A stretch of DNA of 64,000 nt from Symbiodinium kawagutii (Eukaryota; Sar; Dinophyceae; Suessiales; Symbiodiniaceae), in the NCBI GenBank assembly GCA_009767595.1, contig VSDK01026096.1, positions 609 through 64,608 on the forward strand, in the 5' to 3' direction. This document shows, in pieces, positions 22,239-32,393 of the stretch; position 1 is the stretch's first letter, and every line of letters starts with the position of its first letter. Made by a program: the position numbers and the translations under genes. The notes beneath the pieces are model-generated. The model saw nothing but the letters and a program-made list of their open reading frames with translations. It made no database searches and was not told the origin of the DNA.

Positions 22239-23982
22239 CAATGCTTAGTATGAACAACTGCTGGTTGGTTTTAAACATGGTTTGTTTTCATGGTCCAACA
22301 CCAACCAACAGTGGTATAAAACACTGTTTTCTAAACGTTGAACGATTGTCAAACAATGGCAACTGTAATATGAACAACTGCTTATTTGCGTTTCGGATCA
22401 TTGGTTGACAGACTTGCGCATATTTTTGAGAGGGGTGGTTCACCAACCAGCATTGTTCAGAATCGATAAAACGTTGTCCAGCGATGCTTCATGCATGTTT
22501 GTTTCTGGTAAACTTGTTGTCATCAATCATTTGGATGTTACATTTTTTCAGAGTCGGACTATGATAGGTTCCCATGAATCCGATTGAAGAATCAATGTCC
22601 CGTGGAGCAGTCAAGAGGTGGTTTCCCCCACATCTAACAATGGCGATGTTGGCATCAGCCTTCAGGTACCCAAGGATATAAGACCCCTCCATGATGACCA
22701 CATCCCATCGAGATTTATTGGACCATAGCAGGTGGTTGCCGACTGATAGTGGGGTCGCAAGAAGTTCATGGTGAAGCTTCGGGAACATGTTGGACTTGGC
22801 CTGGTGGATAGGCACAATTCGTAAGTCAAACTTACTCGCCATAGGTGGTTCGATAGCGGTTGGCACTGGAGGCTTCTTGGACTTTGTAGAAAATGAGGTG
22901 CTAAATACTTGCCTGACTTTCCACATGAATACTCAACTGAACGCGCTAAGGATCAATACCAACCACCACAAAAATGGGTTGGTGAACATCCCAACAAAGA
23001 CTACTTTGGTCATCCGTGGGATGCTCACCAGGTGTACAGGGTATTGACCCACAGCACTGTCTTGGAACGACACACACAATGCTCTGCAGACGCAGCCGTT
23101 GAAAGTAGATGCAATTGCGGTATCATGAATTTGCGGCCACATGACTTTGCACATGGGTTGTCCAGGGACCAGAAACTAGCGGTAACCCAGAACCTACGGC
23201 CGCCCTTACGGTGATCTTTTTGTTGTGGTTACTGTTGCCACGTACCCTCGCCACGATAAAGCTGTTAGTAGCAAGCTTAGGAATCTGTGGTGGTTCTGTT
23301 CTCAAAGTGGTCACTACGAATCATAATCTTTTGAACTAGAGGACAAGCCCCAGAACAAAAACCATAATCATAATAGTTTCCTTACTATTTCATGGAGGTA
23401 AACATATGCAAAATCATGTGCAGCGCAGCTATCCCTTTCAACAAAAACATGTGTGATGTAGGCATATGTACTCATCCCTTTTAACTATCAACCCATCAAT
23501 GCCATTGTTGGTCTTACTACCCAGGGACGATCAACTGCAGCAACCTTGCAGGGTTGGCGAGTTGGCTAGTCATTGAACTGGGATTGGTAATAGGTCCTCG
23601 TGGAGTGGTGGATAAAACTGGTTTCATCGCTGGGTAGGTACGTGGTACTGGTTCAAAGTTGGTCGTACTGTATTAGCTATATATCTATTTGCTATAGCTA
23701 TATCATTTGCTATAGCTCTATCATTGGTTCAAAGTATCAATATTACAATCTATAGTAATAGTACTTGGTACTGGTTTCATTGCTTCTACTGTAACTTCTC
23801 TTTACGTACTTTCGCTGGGCCTGTCAGCTGTCCTGGGCAAGTAGCCTCAGATGGAGGTCACACCATGAAACTCCTGCGTCAACTAAGGCTACATCCTGAA
23901 GAACGCCCATTCCCTGGCGTTCTACAACATTGGCCCTGGCTGCATCATTGAGCTCACCCGAAAGACACGTGGTGGAAAGTAG
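12652..23982 (+). CDS. SF3A1: splicing factor 3a subunit 1 (SF3A1/PRP21), nine exons
   Basis: Subunit of SF3a in the U2 snRNP, needed for branch-site recognition in the nucleus. Exons: 12652-12950, 15626-15804, 15954-16020, 16437-16579, 18226-18630, 18741-19458, 19809-19967, 21670-21739 and 23888-23982 (stop TAG). All junctions keep phase, giving about 711 codons against roughly 790 in animals; the short N-terminal exon with the start codon was not found. Order of parts: SURP1, SURP2, the family core IDWHDFVVVET, an Arg/Glu-rich coiled region, CPITGQLI...LLLDPKW, an Ala/Pro-rich linker ending in an acidic patch and KKPRLDD, then a ubiquitin-like domain ending RKTRGGK. Donors are GC, GC, GT, GT, GC, GT, GT and GA. 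Introns run from 110 bp to over 2.6 kb and hold repeats and unrelated ORFs. Confidence 0.94.
14076..15066. repeat. 923-bp segment between 34-bp direct repeats
   Basis: The 34-bp word starting ACAAAACCTTCACAACCGAT is at 14076-14109 and again, identical, at 15033-15066. Related short words (ACCGATACCC; GTTGACTATCYCCCATGTT at about 13896 and 15138) also recur. The segment lies in the first SF3A1 intron and carries a 127-codon Lys- and Ser-rich open frame (14551-14934). Confidence 0.75.
14551..14934 (+). pseudogene. Lys/Ser-rich open frame inside SF3A1 intron 1
   Basis: 127 codons, polar, with stretches such as KKETRLSKRKVWNQNKQQLL and a Ser/Thr run near the end. The other two plus frames are also fairly open. 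It lies between the 34-bp direct repeats, so it may be an inserted or retroposed fragment. No homology recognised. Confidence 0.25.
15626..15804 (+). CDS. SF3A1: SF3A1 exon: SURP2 domain
   Basis: Reads VKPPPADQYVVNHPYIAPMD, then IIKLTAQFVARNGQKF and QFDFLKPTHA, the second SURP module. Acceptor CTGTGCAG|GTG. The donor is GC (CATGC|GCTCCT); joining to the next exon restores the family motif THALFGYFTSLV. Confidence 0.92.
15954..16020 (+). CDS. SF3A1: SF3A1 short exon after SURP2
   Basis: 67 bp encoding LFGYFTSLVDAYTKCLMPNK. Donor GAG|GTGGGC. The intron start GTGGGCAAG resembles the next exon's start GTGGAAAAG, a short direct repeat across the intron. Confidence 0.88.
16437..16579 (+). CDS. SF3A1: SF3A1 exon: linker helix
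   Basis: VEKLKKCINNPQEVVDKAMA followed by a Glu/Lys/Arg-rich helix ending EQMA. Acceptor CTTCAG, donor CCCA|GTGCCT. Confidence 0.9.
16580..18225. other. SF3A1 intron 4, low-complexity content
   Basis: Mostly AT-rich. A GTTGCTGTT-type low-complexity stretch at 17585-17880 gives long Leu/Val ORFs that are artefacts. A short open patch at about 17500-17560 has no splice support. Confidence 0.6.
18226..18630 (+). CDS. SF3A1: SF3A1 exon: PRP21 core and charged helix
   Basis: Starts with the signature IDWHDFVVVETIEFTAEDDS, then a long EREEREREER-type helix and an acidic end (EEEPLDMEPEIPLP). The preceding junction restores AQIDWHDF. The donor is GC at AAT|GCAGGT; the 110-bp intron restores phase. 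Confidence 0.93.
18741..19458 (+). CDS. SF3A1: SF3A1 exon: PITG region and proline/alanine linker
   Basis: Includes MKVRKDYVRQKKG, CPITGQLIAAEEMSNHLKVL and LLDPKWKHQ, conserved in the family, then KRPDLFG and an Ala/Gly/Pro-rich linker with an Asp run before KKPRLDDGSLFPEETW, a possible nuclear signal. Donor TGG|GTCACT. Confidence 0.93.
19809..19967 (+). CDS. SF3A1: SF3A1 exon: start of ubiquitin-like domain
   Basis: VNKHPTAITIIVQTSLGADG, then PMEVSVQTKVHELKAKL. The acceptor CCAAG|GTGAACAAAC is closely repeated 37 bp upstream (GCCGAGGTGAACAAAC, about 19768), a possible alternative or ancestral acceptor. Confidence 0.88.
19985..20170. repeat. GATTATAGTGGTTTT repeats in SF3A1 intron 7
   Basis: Imperfect repeats of GGGGATTATAGTGGTTTT, like the decayed minisatellite at the window start. 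Confidence 0.65.
20790..20985. repeat. (ATATC)n pentamer microsatellite
   Basis: More than twenty copies of CATAT with TTGTT and CGTTT variants. Confidence 0.92.
21670..21739 (+). CDS. SF3A1: SF3A1 exon: middle of ubiquitin-like domain
   Basis: VANAGLNVANMKLKVLNSFL then KYTG. A GA donor (ACAG|GAGTGG) gives phase 1 and joins the last exon as LKYTG-YILKNAHSLAFYN, matching the family pattern LxYxG-xxxKDxxSLAxYN. Confidence 0.75.
22185..22238. repeat. (GAT)n tract
   Basis: Perfect GAT repeat, about 18 copies. Confidence 0.95.
22257..22462. mobile_element. family C element, copy 3 (interrupted)
   Basis: CTGCTGGTTGGTTTTAAACATGG at the left; GGTTGACAGACTTGCGCATATTTTTGAG and GGTTCACCAACCAGCA at the right. 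About 200 bp, longer than the usual 105, so probably carrying an insert. Confidence 0.45.
22489..22926 (-). CDS. 145-codon open frame, unknown, in SF3A1 intron 8
   Basis: ATG to stop on the minus strand with no low-complexity bias; includes RWDVVIMEGSYILGYLKADA and GGNHLLTAPRDIDSSIGFMG. No family recognised and no splice partner found. It is nested antisense in the last SF3A1 intron. It could be a gene, a pseudogene or a transposon remnant; chance is possible in this composition. Confidence 0.3.
   Translation of the reverse strand: MWKVRQVFSTSFSTKSKKPPVPTAIEPPMASKFDLRIVPIHQAKSNMFPKLHHELLATPLSVGNHLLWSNKSRWDVVIMEGSYILGYLKADANIAIVRCGGNHLLTAPRDIDSSIGFMGTYHSPTLKKCNIQMIDDNKFTRNKHA
22898..23029 (+). 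other. exon-like plus-strand block
   Basis: Open plus frame reading AKYLPDFPHEYSTERAKDQY and later HPNKDYFGHPWDAHQ, from an AG at about 22896 to CAG|GTGTAC at 23029. It ends against a family A fragment (GTACAGGGTATTGACCCACAG, 23032-23052). No link to SF3A1 phases; origin unknown. Confidence 0.3.
23888..23982 (+). CDS. SF3A1: SF3A1 last exon: end of ubiquitin-like domain
   Basis: YILKNAHSLAFYNIGPGCII, then ELTRKTRGGK and stop TAG at 23980. This is the conserved C-terminus of the family. Acceptor ACTAAG|GC. Confidence 0.93.
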
Positions 23983-24506
23983 ATATAGGAGTCAGTTGCG
24001 TGGTGGCACAGGCACAACTCGATGCAAGAAAAGCAACGCGCGTTTGGCACAAGCGAGTTTGACAAGGGGATCAAATCATGGCACACGCAGTCACAGCGAA
24101 ACTTGAGACTAGTCCAGTAGACCAAAGATTTCCAAGATTCAAGTCCCTTGAAATGCGCTGGTCAAAATGGATCATTTAGAAGAACCATTGTGGTTGTTTA
24201 GCAAATAAGAATGAATACATTTGTGGTGGATCAATCATTTTCTTGATAACATTGCTTCCCCATTCCTCATTCTGCATCATAAATTGTTGGTCACGATCTG
24301 TAATTCACATTGAACCATGTGGTTTCCGTCCTGCTACAAAATCGGCATTTCGCCGAAGCGAAGCATATGTTCTCAGCACAGAATCCCACGTTACACCGCT
24401 GCGAGTTGAACGGCTGAAGATGGGTGTGTTCAGATGCCCCTGAGGTTGTGTAGCTGGCGATGGAGCCAATCCCTGGCTGAGTTGAGCACTTTATGATTGT
24501 AAGAAA

Positions 24507-24620
24507 TGGCTATGGGTCAATATTAACCAACTAATATTGGGGGATAATATCCATCAGTAATATAGTGGGAAAAAATGGTTAATGATAGGGGAACCAGGGG
24601 TACGGGATTTTGACCCTCAC
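24507..24620. mobile_element. family A element, copy 6
   Basis: TGGCTATGGGTCAATATTAACC at the left and GGGGTACGGGATTTTGACCC at the right, with ATGGTTAATGATAGGGGAACC inside. Confidence 0.8.
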
Positions 24621-24630
24621 CCAAGTGGAT

Positions 24631-24731
24631 GGATCTCAAAATGTGAGGACCCCGAACTCATCCATTATTTTAGTCATTTGTAATACGAAGCCAAACATAA
24701 CTTGAGTCCCCTATGGCTTCGGAACCCCCCA
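24631..24731. mobile_element. family B element
   Basis: GGATCTCAAAATGTGAGGACCCC at the left; CTTGAGTCCCCTATGGCTTCGG at the right; imperfect inverted repeats directly after a family A copy. Confidence 0.5.
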
Positions 24732-25536
24732 CACAGGCTGCTTTGACATTCAAACAACATGGCTCAGATGTTGAACCTCTTGATTATGCTGTGTTGATCA
24801 TGCTGGCTTCTTGCGTAGTCTCGGGCAAATTAGGCTGGAAGTGGGAAATCTACCGTGTATAGCTGGTTTACCGACGCAACCTGTGATTTTGAGCTTCCAG
24901 GTCAATTTACCACAATTTACCGGAGTGCAATAGAGTGGTTTGTCAATGACGGAAGTGGAAAAAAACACAGTTGCTGATGGTCAGTGATTGTGCAAACCCG
25001 AGGATTTTGCGGTTTGGAAACTTTCTGTCGCAATGCTGTCGGAATTTTGGCAAACAGCGTCAATGGCAAGACACTAAAATGGTGATATCTGACGGCTGCA
25101 AAAGATACAAATTCAACTTGGAATTCTACATATCCATTTGGTAATCATCATTCACGCACATGGAATATTGAAACATATTGAAACTCGTTTTCGATTCTAC
25201 AACTTGCCAAATGTTCCAATTGGGGGTTGGGTTTCCTCGTCGAGTTTCCTTTTCTGACAGTCCACTCCAGCAACGGAGCATGGCAACCATGAAACCTACT
25301 GCATGCTTCACTCACATCGTATGTACATAGATCGATCTATTGGCATATTTCTCGATCCATTGCATGCTGATAGTCACAGTTGTCGATCCAATTCTGACCA
25401 AATGACTCGATCGAAGCACGTTGGAAAATTACGTTGTCGATAGATCCAATATCATCCAATATCAAAATTCTATCAATTTCACATCGTGATCCAAGATCTT
25501 AATTTTCTGGCACTGATTTTCCGCCCGAAACGCGCC

Positions 25537-26891
25537 ATGGCACAGCCGGTTCACGCCGCGGCGTCGCGGAATGCCAACGGCGAAGAGATGTTGCCCAAGC
25601 AACCGGAGCCCGTGGCTCGCAGCCTGAGTTGCGTTGCGCTGTCGTTGGGAGGAGTGAATCATGACTGGTTTATGTAGGGGTATGTAGGGGTCATAGCCAT
25701 TCAGAATGGTTAATAAGGGATAATGAATGACCAATAAAATAATCAAAATAGGGATCATAGCCATCCCTGGGTTTTGTAGGGCTTATGTGCTACTAATGTC
25801 CCTTGAAGAGTCCCAAGGCGGGCACAGGGGTTATGTGCTAGTGGTACCCCCTGGTCAACCAATGGTTTTCTGGGTAAAATGATGATTTTTTTGGTGGGTT
25901 ATATATTGGTTACCCTATTTTGGCACATACTCATACAGGGGTTATAGCCATTCAGAATGGTTGGTAATAAGGGATACTGACCATCAAGATAGAATCCATG
26001 AAGATTTCTTAAACTTGGGAACCCGAAAACACGGACGGTTTACTACTAAAAGCTGATATTTGGAGGTACCCCCACATACACTCACTTTAGGAAACCATCA
26101 TGTATCTATATATTGTACACATGTGGTAACTAACCAGTTTACATCAAAACTGGGCATTTCTGACCATTATTAATTATCAATGATGATTGACCATATGATG
26201 CCATTGTGAATTATTCTTACTCCATGGTGCTCTCTGAAAACTGGTGGTTTCCGGTTTCCCTATCAATCATCAGCAGTGTTGGTTAGGGGAAGCACCATGG
26301 CTATGGACAAACAAAAATCACCATCAAACAGCCCTAAAACCCATCAGTCAACCATCACTATCACCATGAATTAACCATCAAATAGCTATCAGTACACCAT
26401 CAATTCACCACAGAATTATATAATATAATATTAAATCATCATCAAATCCACCATGAAGTCCATCATAAAACGGCCTTAAACAGTTTTGAAACTGCCATTA
26501 AATCACCATGATCCAGCCCCCCATGAACTCACCATCAAATCCACCATTCATGGTCATTTCTCACCATTCTTAATGCTAATTGACCACTCAAAACCGCCCT
26601 AAAATCACCAAACAAAATCACCATAACTCACCCAAAACCACCATGAAAATCCACCCTTCCCCCGCCCACTTCCCTTCCACGTCTGTAGGCCGCGCAGCTG
26701 GACGTGCTGTGCATCTTCGGGGGCATGGCCTGCTGGTACATGGCCAAAGAGCAGCTGAGCGAGGCCCAAAACCGGACCCGTTAAGCGTGCCCGGCACCGC
26801 AACGGACACCACAACGAAACGCAATGGGACGAGGGATCTCGCGGTGGAGCCGTGCTCGCCAATGGTGAGCTAATCATTTAGATGTTGAACT

Positions 26892-26945
<54 letters not shown>

Positions 26946-29900
26946 TAGATACAGATGTAGATGAAGTGTGTCAAGTGGATGTTGACTATGATGCTAGATT
27001 TAAATATCTATTATACAGATCTATCTATAGATACATATCATATTAGATATAGCCGTATATAGTTGGTATATCCCCTATAACTGTTGCTTATCATCCCCTA
27101 TTATTAACCATTCACCAGCTAGTTAAACCATGGGTTGGTTGGTTGACTGCTTGACCCACAGCCCTCGCCGCGAGGCCTGGGCCCTGAAGATTCTGCGACG
27201 CCGCGCCTGGCTAGTGCAGTTGGGCGGCGCGGCGCTCATGGCAAGCAGCGTCCAACTGAGGCGCGGTGAAGGATTCGGTGCAGTTGGGCTGGTGAATCAT
27301 GGCTTCACTATGGCTTAACTATGGTTCAGAGTGGCTTAACTATGGCTTCATAGTGGCTTAACTATGGTCTATAGTGGCTTGACTATGGTTCAGAGTGGCT
27401 TAACTATGGCTTAATAGTGGCTCAACTATGGCTTAATAGTGGCTAAACAGTTTTGAACTATGGCTTAATGCTCGTGAACCGTGAATAGTGGCTTAACTTT
27501 GGTCTATAGTGGCTTGACTATAGTGATCAATGGTTAATAGTGAGTGGTAGTTTTTATTTATGGTTGATGGTGGCTCAACAGTTTTGCTCGTGATTAAACA
27601 ATAGTTTGGCGTAGTTGATAGGGTTGGCATAGTTGATAGTGGTTGAACTATGGTAGGATTTACTCTTGGTTGGTAGTGGCTTGACTATGGTTGAATGATT
27701 TCCGCCTTTCACATGCTGCGGAAATGGCACGGTGAATGGTAGGGAGAATTGAACTGATGCTGGTTGATGGTTGAATTTCATGTTCACAAGCTGTTCGTTA
27801 TGGAAAATAATGGTTAGTGAACAATTGGTTGTGGTGAATTATGGTAAGATGATATGAATTATTCTGATTTAATTTGTTGTTAATTAATGAGTGTCAGTAG
27901 TTACCATGATAGAATGAACCAATTATGGTACTATGATGGTAGCATGGTGGTCAACGAAAACAATGTTTAACTAATGACAATAAACTAATACCAATGATGG
28001 ATGTGTTCAATCGGTACAAAAGCTTATGTTCAAAATGGTTGTTATAGTATACTTCAACCACTATCAAAGTATAATAATGATAGTGGTTCCAATATTGCAG
28101 CCATTATAGAAGTTTGATGGTAGAATTATGGTGTCATGATGGTGATATAGTTGATTGTGGTATAATCTCGTTGTTGGTAAACCAACCATGGTTCAAATGG
28201 TTTACGTACAAGGATTGGCCAGCCAACCAATAAGTTTGATGAAGTAGTACTTCTGACCATGGTTGGTTGAGTCTGTGACAAACCAACGGATCCAACAGAA
28301 ACATCAGTGTCCAACCATCTAAAACGACTTCAAATCATGAAGTGGAGATCTCAGCATCTTAGATGTTCGTGTTGTCGGCCTTGACCGGCAGCTATGGCTA
28401 AAATCATGAGTTGTGTAGTTATATGATGTTCTCAACATACTTTTGAGCATTTTTTGCATATGATGCATCACTTGTTTTCAATGATTATCAATGCTATCTA
28501 CTACTACGTCTCAGGTACCATTGCATGTGTTTTTTAAAATGGCGTATGATACCTATACTTGGTAGTTTCATCAATATTTTTTTAAAAGGTCTCCCTTTAT
28601 TTGCGGAACTAGTAACAGCAATGTTTTAAAGTATGTTTTTGTTTTTATTTTGTTTCCATATACTTGGTTGGTTGATCAGTATTTGTGGGGCATGACGAAA
28701 CTACCCACCAACCCGGTGGCGCTACAGCAGGCCATTGGACATCCAACATGGCAACCCGCGGGATGGTTAACCGGTTGATCGGACATGCTCGAAATGTGGG
28801 TTGTTCATAATGGCCGTATCCAGCTGTTCTTAACCATTACAGGGAAACCCACCAGCTACTGGGGTACACCATCTATGGCTGATTCTTATGCTTTCCGATA
28901 TTGAACGCCATAAATTTCCACCACGATTGAGGGTACACACAAGTGCCTGAAAGTTCCGACTGTGCTTTGCAGTTTCAGATGGTGGTTTTTCAAAATAGGG
29001 GACCTTTAAAAATTGTTGGCTCATTCTTTCAAATTCTTATTATTGCTGGGTCAATCATGAATGTGGTTAGTGTTACACATATTACAATCACTTACACATT
29101 AGTATAAACTTGTTGGCTTGCCATTATCATTAACTACTAATATTTGGGGGGTACCCCTACAACTTGAGAAACACCCATTTCTAGATGGTCTATAGCTATT
29201 GGGAATGGCTCATGCTGGTGGATACCAGATGCTCGCCGTCGAAAGGTCCTTTGTCGCGCCTGTCTTCAGGATGTCATCCATGGAGCGCTTTCGTGTGCAC
29301 AAAACGCCCTTGACGCACCAGCAGCCATCGCAAGTGTTGGTCTGCGACGGGCCGAGCCTTATCGAATTAGCATCGTTTTCTGGGATTGCTTTGAGGGAGC
29401 TTTTGAAGGCTTTAAACTTCTAGGGATATGCTTTAATTACATTGATACATCATTACAACACATCAGAACTGCAGCCTTCGAAGCAAGAAATGCGTGCTTA
29501 AAAGAGATGGACTGTTCGATTTTTTGTGATTCAGAAATGAACATGGTGCTCACAGGCTCGTTCTACGACCAAATCAAGAGACAAAGCGTCAACACAACAT
29601 GATAAATCCCAGCATCGCTTTCCGGCGCTTGTCCACGCTTGTTGCAAGTATTCTAATTAGCCGCAGGAGTGGCTGTTGGTTGTTGTTGGTTCTTTTTTTG
29701 TTGCTGATATTGTTGTTGGTTGTTGCTTCTGTCGTTGTTGTTCTTTGTTTGGTGGTTGTTGTTGTTCCTTGTCGGTGGTCGATATTGTTTTGTGTGAGTT
29801 ATCACTGTTGTTGTCCTTGTTGTTATCACTATTATTGGTTGTTGTGTTTTTTTTCTTGTTTCTTGTTTGTTTTCTTGCTGATTTTTTCTTATCTCATCAT

Positions 29901-31591
29901 TACTTACCAATATCAAACATCCGGAAGATATATCAACAACCAATAACAACAACAACCAGTTGATGCTGATGATACTTCTCGTTGATGATTCTGACCATCT
30001 CATCAGCATCAGCTGCTTCTTACTCCGTTGCGTTCCCACCTAAAGCCGCTCGCCTCAACGCGTTTGACGTGAGGTTTGAATGGTCGCGAAATCCCATGTA
30101 CCTCAGCATGCTGGGCAACATTAGCCACTTGCCTTGGAGGAGCTCATGAGCTCCAGCATGGACTGGATACTGGAAGACAGTGGTTGAACTCATCGATTTT
30201 ACCATCTACATCCATCTACAACATTTCTACAACCATTTCTACAACCTATGTTTGTGTTTGTTTGTTTATTGATGGCATTTGATGTTTTTTTGTTCCAACA
30301 TTGTTTGGTTGTTGCTTGCTGCTAGTTTGGTTCAATGAGCTCTTCCAGAACGGGTTGATGCTAACGTTGAAGGGAAACTCCCCGAAATTGAAGAAGAGTC
30401 TGCAAAAAGTCTCAGAGATACCCCAACCAAAATGGACAAACACAATGGACGGTTCTTGTTCATCCAACTTTGACCCAACAAGAATGAATTAGGTTCTTGT
30501 ATCCAACAAGTTCTTGTATCCAATGGTCAACTGTTAGATCCAACACGATTTGCATTTCCATGGTATTTGGACACAACAAGAATAGGTGTCAAAGATTCAA
30601 GCATCCGCCCAGCCTTTGGATCACTGGCTGGCCAAGTATCCTGTGGCGGTCGATCCTGGGTCACCTAGCGGCTCAGGTTCTGTGGGCCTCATGGCCAACA
30701 CCTGGTGGTGCGTTGCCGCCATGCTGCCCTTTGCGGCCTACCTGAACTTCTGCATCGTGCCAGCGGAAGAAGCCTATTTGCGGGCGAAGTTTGGTGCGGG
30801 TTGCTTGGAACGACCTGGGGGCGCAGTTGCCACAGCTGTCATCCAGGTGGATGCACGCATACATACATTATTGGTACTCGTACATCCATCAATACAGTCA
30901 ATACAGGCATCTATAGACAGGGCCGATCCCGAATATGAAGCGGCCACGAACTGGCTAGTTGATCGTTTCTCATGCTGAAGAATGGCTTGGTAGAACTGTG
31001 AACCAGTGGGGCATTTGATTGTTTGGTGGATAACCATGGAATAGGCTTGGCAAATCAAATGATGAGGGATCACTGGTGGATTGTTAGAGCTTACCGATCT
31101 GATTCTTTGGTGGGGATGAAGACTGCAGTGAAGGTATTGCAATGGGAAAGCTCGTGAAATACACCCTAGCTTTCAACATAGAGTCCCATGATTGATGGTT
31201 CATGAATGGACATAATTTTCCATCTTGTGTGTCCAAAATTATGGTTGATGATTGTAGCATATTTCTTTCAATGACCCAGAAATGCCAGCGTCTCCGTCTC
31301 AAAAAGAACATCACACCAACTCATGGCCAATAAATCAATCCACAGAGACATCTTCATGACCATACGAATGATACTGTTTCTTGTATCTCAGTTATCTCCC
31401 AACAAAAAATGCATGAAACTGTTCCCTACCACCAGGCACTTCAGGATATGGTCTACATCAATGGATTATCTCATTGGTTTAGCCACGCTAAACTGAGGGT
31501 ACCCCGGCGCTGCGCACCGAACCCTGGCGAGCCACGCTTGCCAGGTTATGAGAGCTACCGGGAGCGAACTCCGCGCTGGTTCTTGTGGTAA
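25537..31591 (+). CDS. ICMT/PEMT-family membrane methyltransferase, eight exons
   Basis: Integral-membrane S-adenosylmethionine-dependent methyltransferase of the isoprenylcysteine carboxyl methyltransferase-like family; the substrate cannot be told from sequence. Exons: 25537-25653 (ATG), 26689-26763, 27175-27291, 28680-28757, 29229-29353, 30074-30114, 30677-30799 and 31545-31591 (TAA). All junctions keep phase, total about 240 residues. The C-terminal half carries the family pattern: RFRVHKTPLTHQQPSQVLV, then DGPFEWSRNPMYLSM (the G-P-x(4)-RNPMYL motif), a hydrophobic helix in ANTWWCVAAMLPFAAYLNFC, IVPAEEAYLRAKFG (EE-x(2)-L-x(3)-FG) and YESYRERTPRWFLW. Earlier hydrophobic segments include LDVLCIFGGMACWYM and LVQLGGAALMASSV. 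Donors are GT, GC, GT, GC, GA, GC and GT. The exon 4-5 part is the least certain. Confidence 0.82.
25660..25800. mobile_element. family D element
   Basis: TATGTAGGGGTCATAGCCATTC with a later GGGATCATAGCCATCCCTGG...TGTAGGGCTTATG. A second partial copy follows at 25925-25990 (CAGGGGTTATAGCCATTCAG). Family D elements share a GGCTATAACCCCTAC end. Confidence 0.4.
26891..26945. repeat. (GAT)n tract
   Basis: Perfect GAT repeat of about 18 copies in intron 2 of the methyltransferase gene. Confidence 0.95.
27295..27580. repeat. AGTGGCTTAACTATGG repeats
   Basis: About ten imperfect 18-22-bp copies of AGTGGCTTAACTATGGYTC at the start of methyltransferase intron 3. Confidence 0.85.
28979..29179. mobile_element. 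family B element, long copy
   Basis: GGTGGTTTTTCAAAATAGGGGACC at the left and GGGGGGTACCCCTACAACTTGAGAAACACC at the right, inverted, about 200 bp apart, just upstream of the fifth methyltransferase exon. Confidence 0.55.
29650..29960. repeat. TTGTTGTT-rich low complexity
   Basis: GTTGTT/TTGTTG low-complexity stretch in methyltransferase intron 5, giving artefactual Leu/Val or Gln/Asn ORFs on either strand. Confidence 0.8.
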
Positions 31592-31721
31592 AACGCATGA
31601 CGCGGAGTCAGGTGGATCAATGATGGGTAATGGATTGATGGAAATCCCAGTTGAGCTCGGTTTTTGAGTGGTGTATACGCCTTGAACCACCAAAATAAAT
31701 AACGCTCAGTTAGCTATAACA

Positions 31722-31770
31722 GTGGGACAACAATTATTAGTAATGGGGGAACCAGGGGTACAGGGTTTTC
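31722..31770. mobile_element. family A fragment
   Basis: TAATGGGGGAACCAGGGGTACAGGGTTTT, the right-hand part of family A, without the terminal TTGACCCA. Confidence 0.5.
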
Positions 31771-32393
31771 CAGTTGATGGTTGATGGGTGATGGTTTAAT
31801 CTGGTTACCCTTTGATAGTCCCCCGCCTGGCAATGGAAAATTTAGCATCTTTTTCGTCGTTTCCCAGGGTTTCGCAATACAATATGGTGAAAATTTATTG
31901 CCAGGTTGGTTCACCAGAGGGTATAAGCCCCTGGTTGGGTTATACCCTTTGGTCGTCCCTGAGCTGGCTAGCTGGAAAATCCACCATAGGAAATAGCATG
32001 AAATAGCTGATTTCCCAGAATGTCCGGTGATAATCCATGTCAAGATTAGGGACTACCAGAGGGTATCGGTTTAAGCCACAGGTTAATGATGGTTGACCAT
32101 GGTTAACGATTTCCAATAGATGCTATCATGGGTCTCTCAAGAATGGTGATTCTATCACAATCACAGTTTATCAAACCATATCAGCCATTCCTACTCATCA
32201 TTAAGTATAAGATCATGTCTCAGTTGTCATTGATGAGATTTCAAACCTTTTTTGTGCACTAATTATTACTAATCATTCTAAAAACAAATCCAATAAAAAA
32301 GGCCTTTGGCGCAGCAAACAACTTGCATAGGGATGCAATTGTGCGATAAAGGGGATATAGACCTATTACTTTTTTCGGCCAATCCTGACCCAG

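Noticed and set aside
27150..27174. TTGACCCACAG at 27163 as a family A acceptor for methyltransferase exon 3
   Set aside because: The acceptor GCGAG|GCC at 27174 keeps phase with the previous exon and gives a better product; the nearer AG does not. This locus is therefore not counted as introner evidence.
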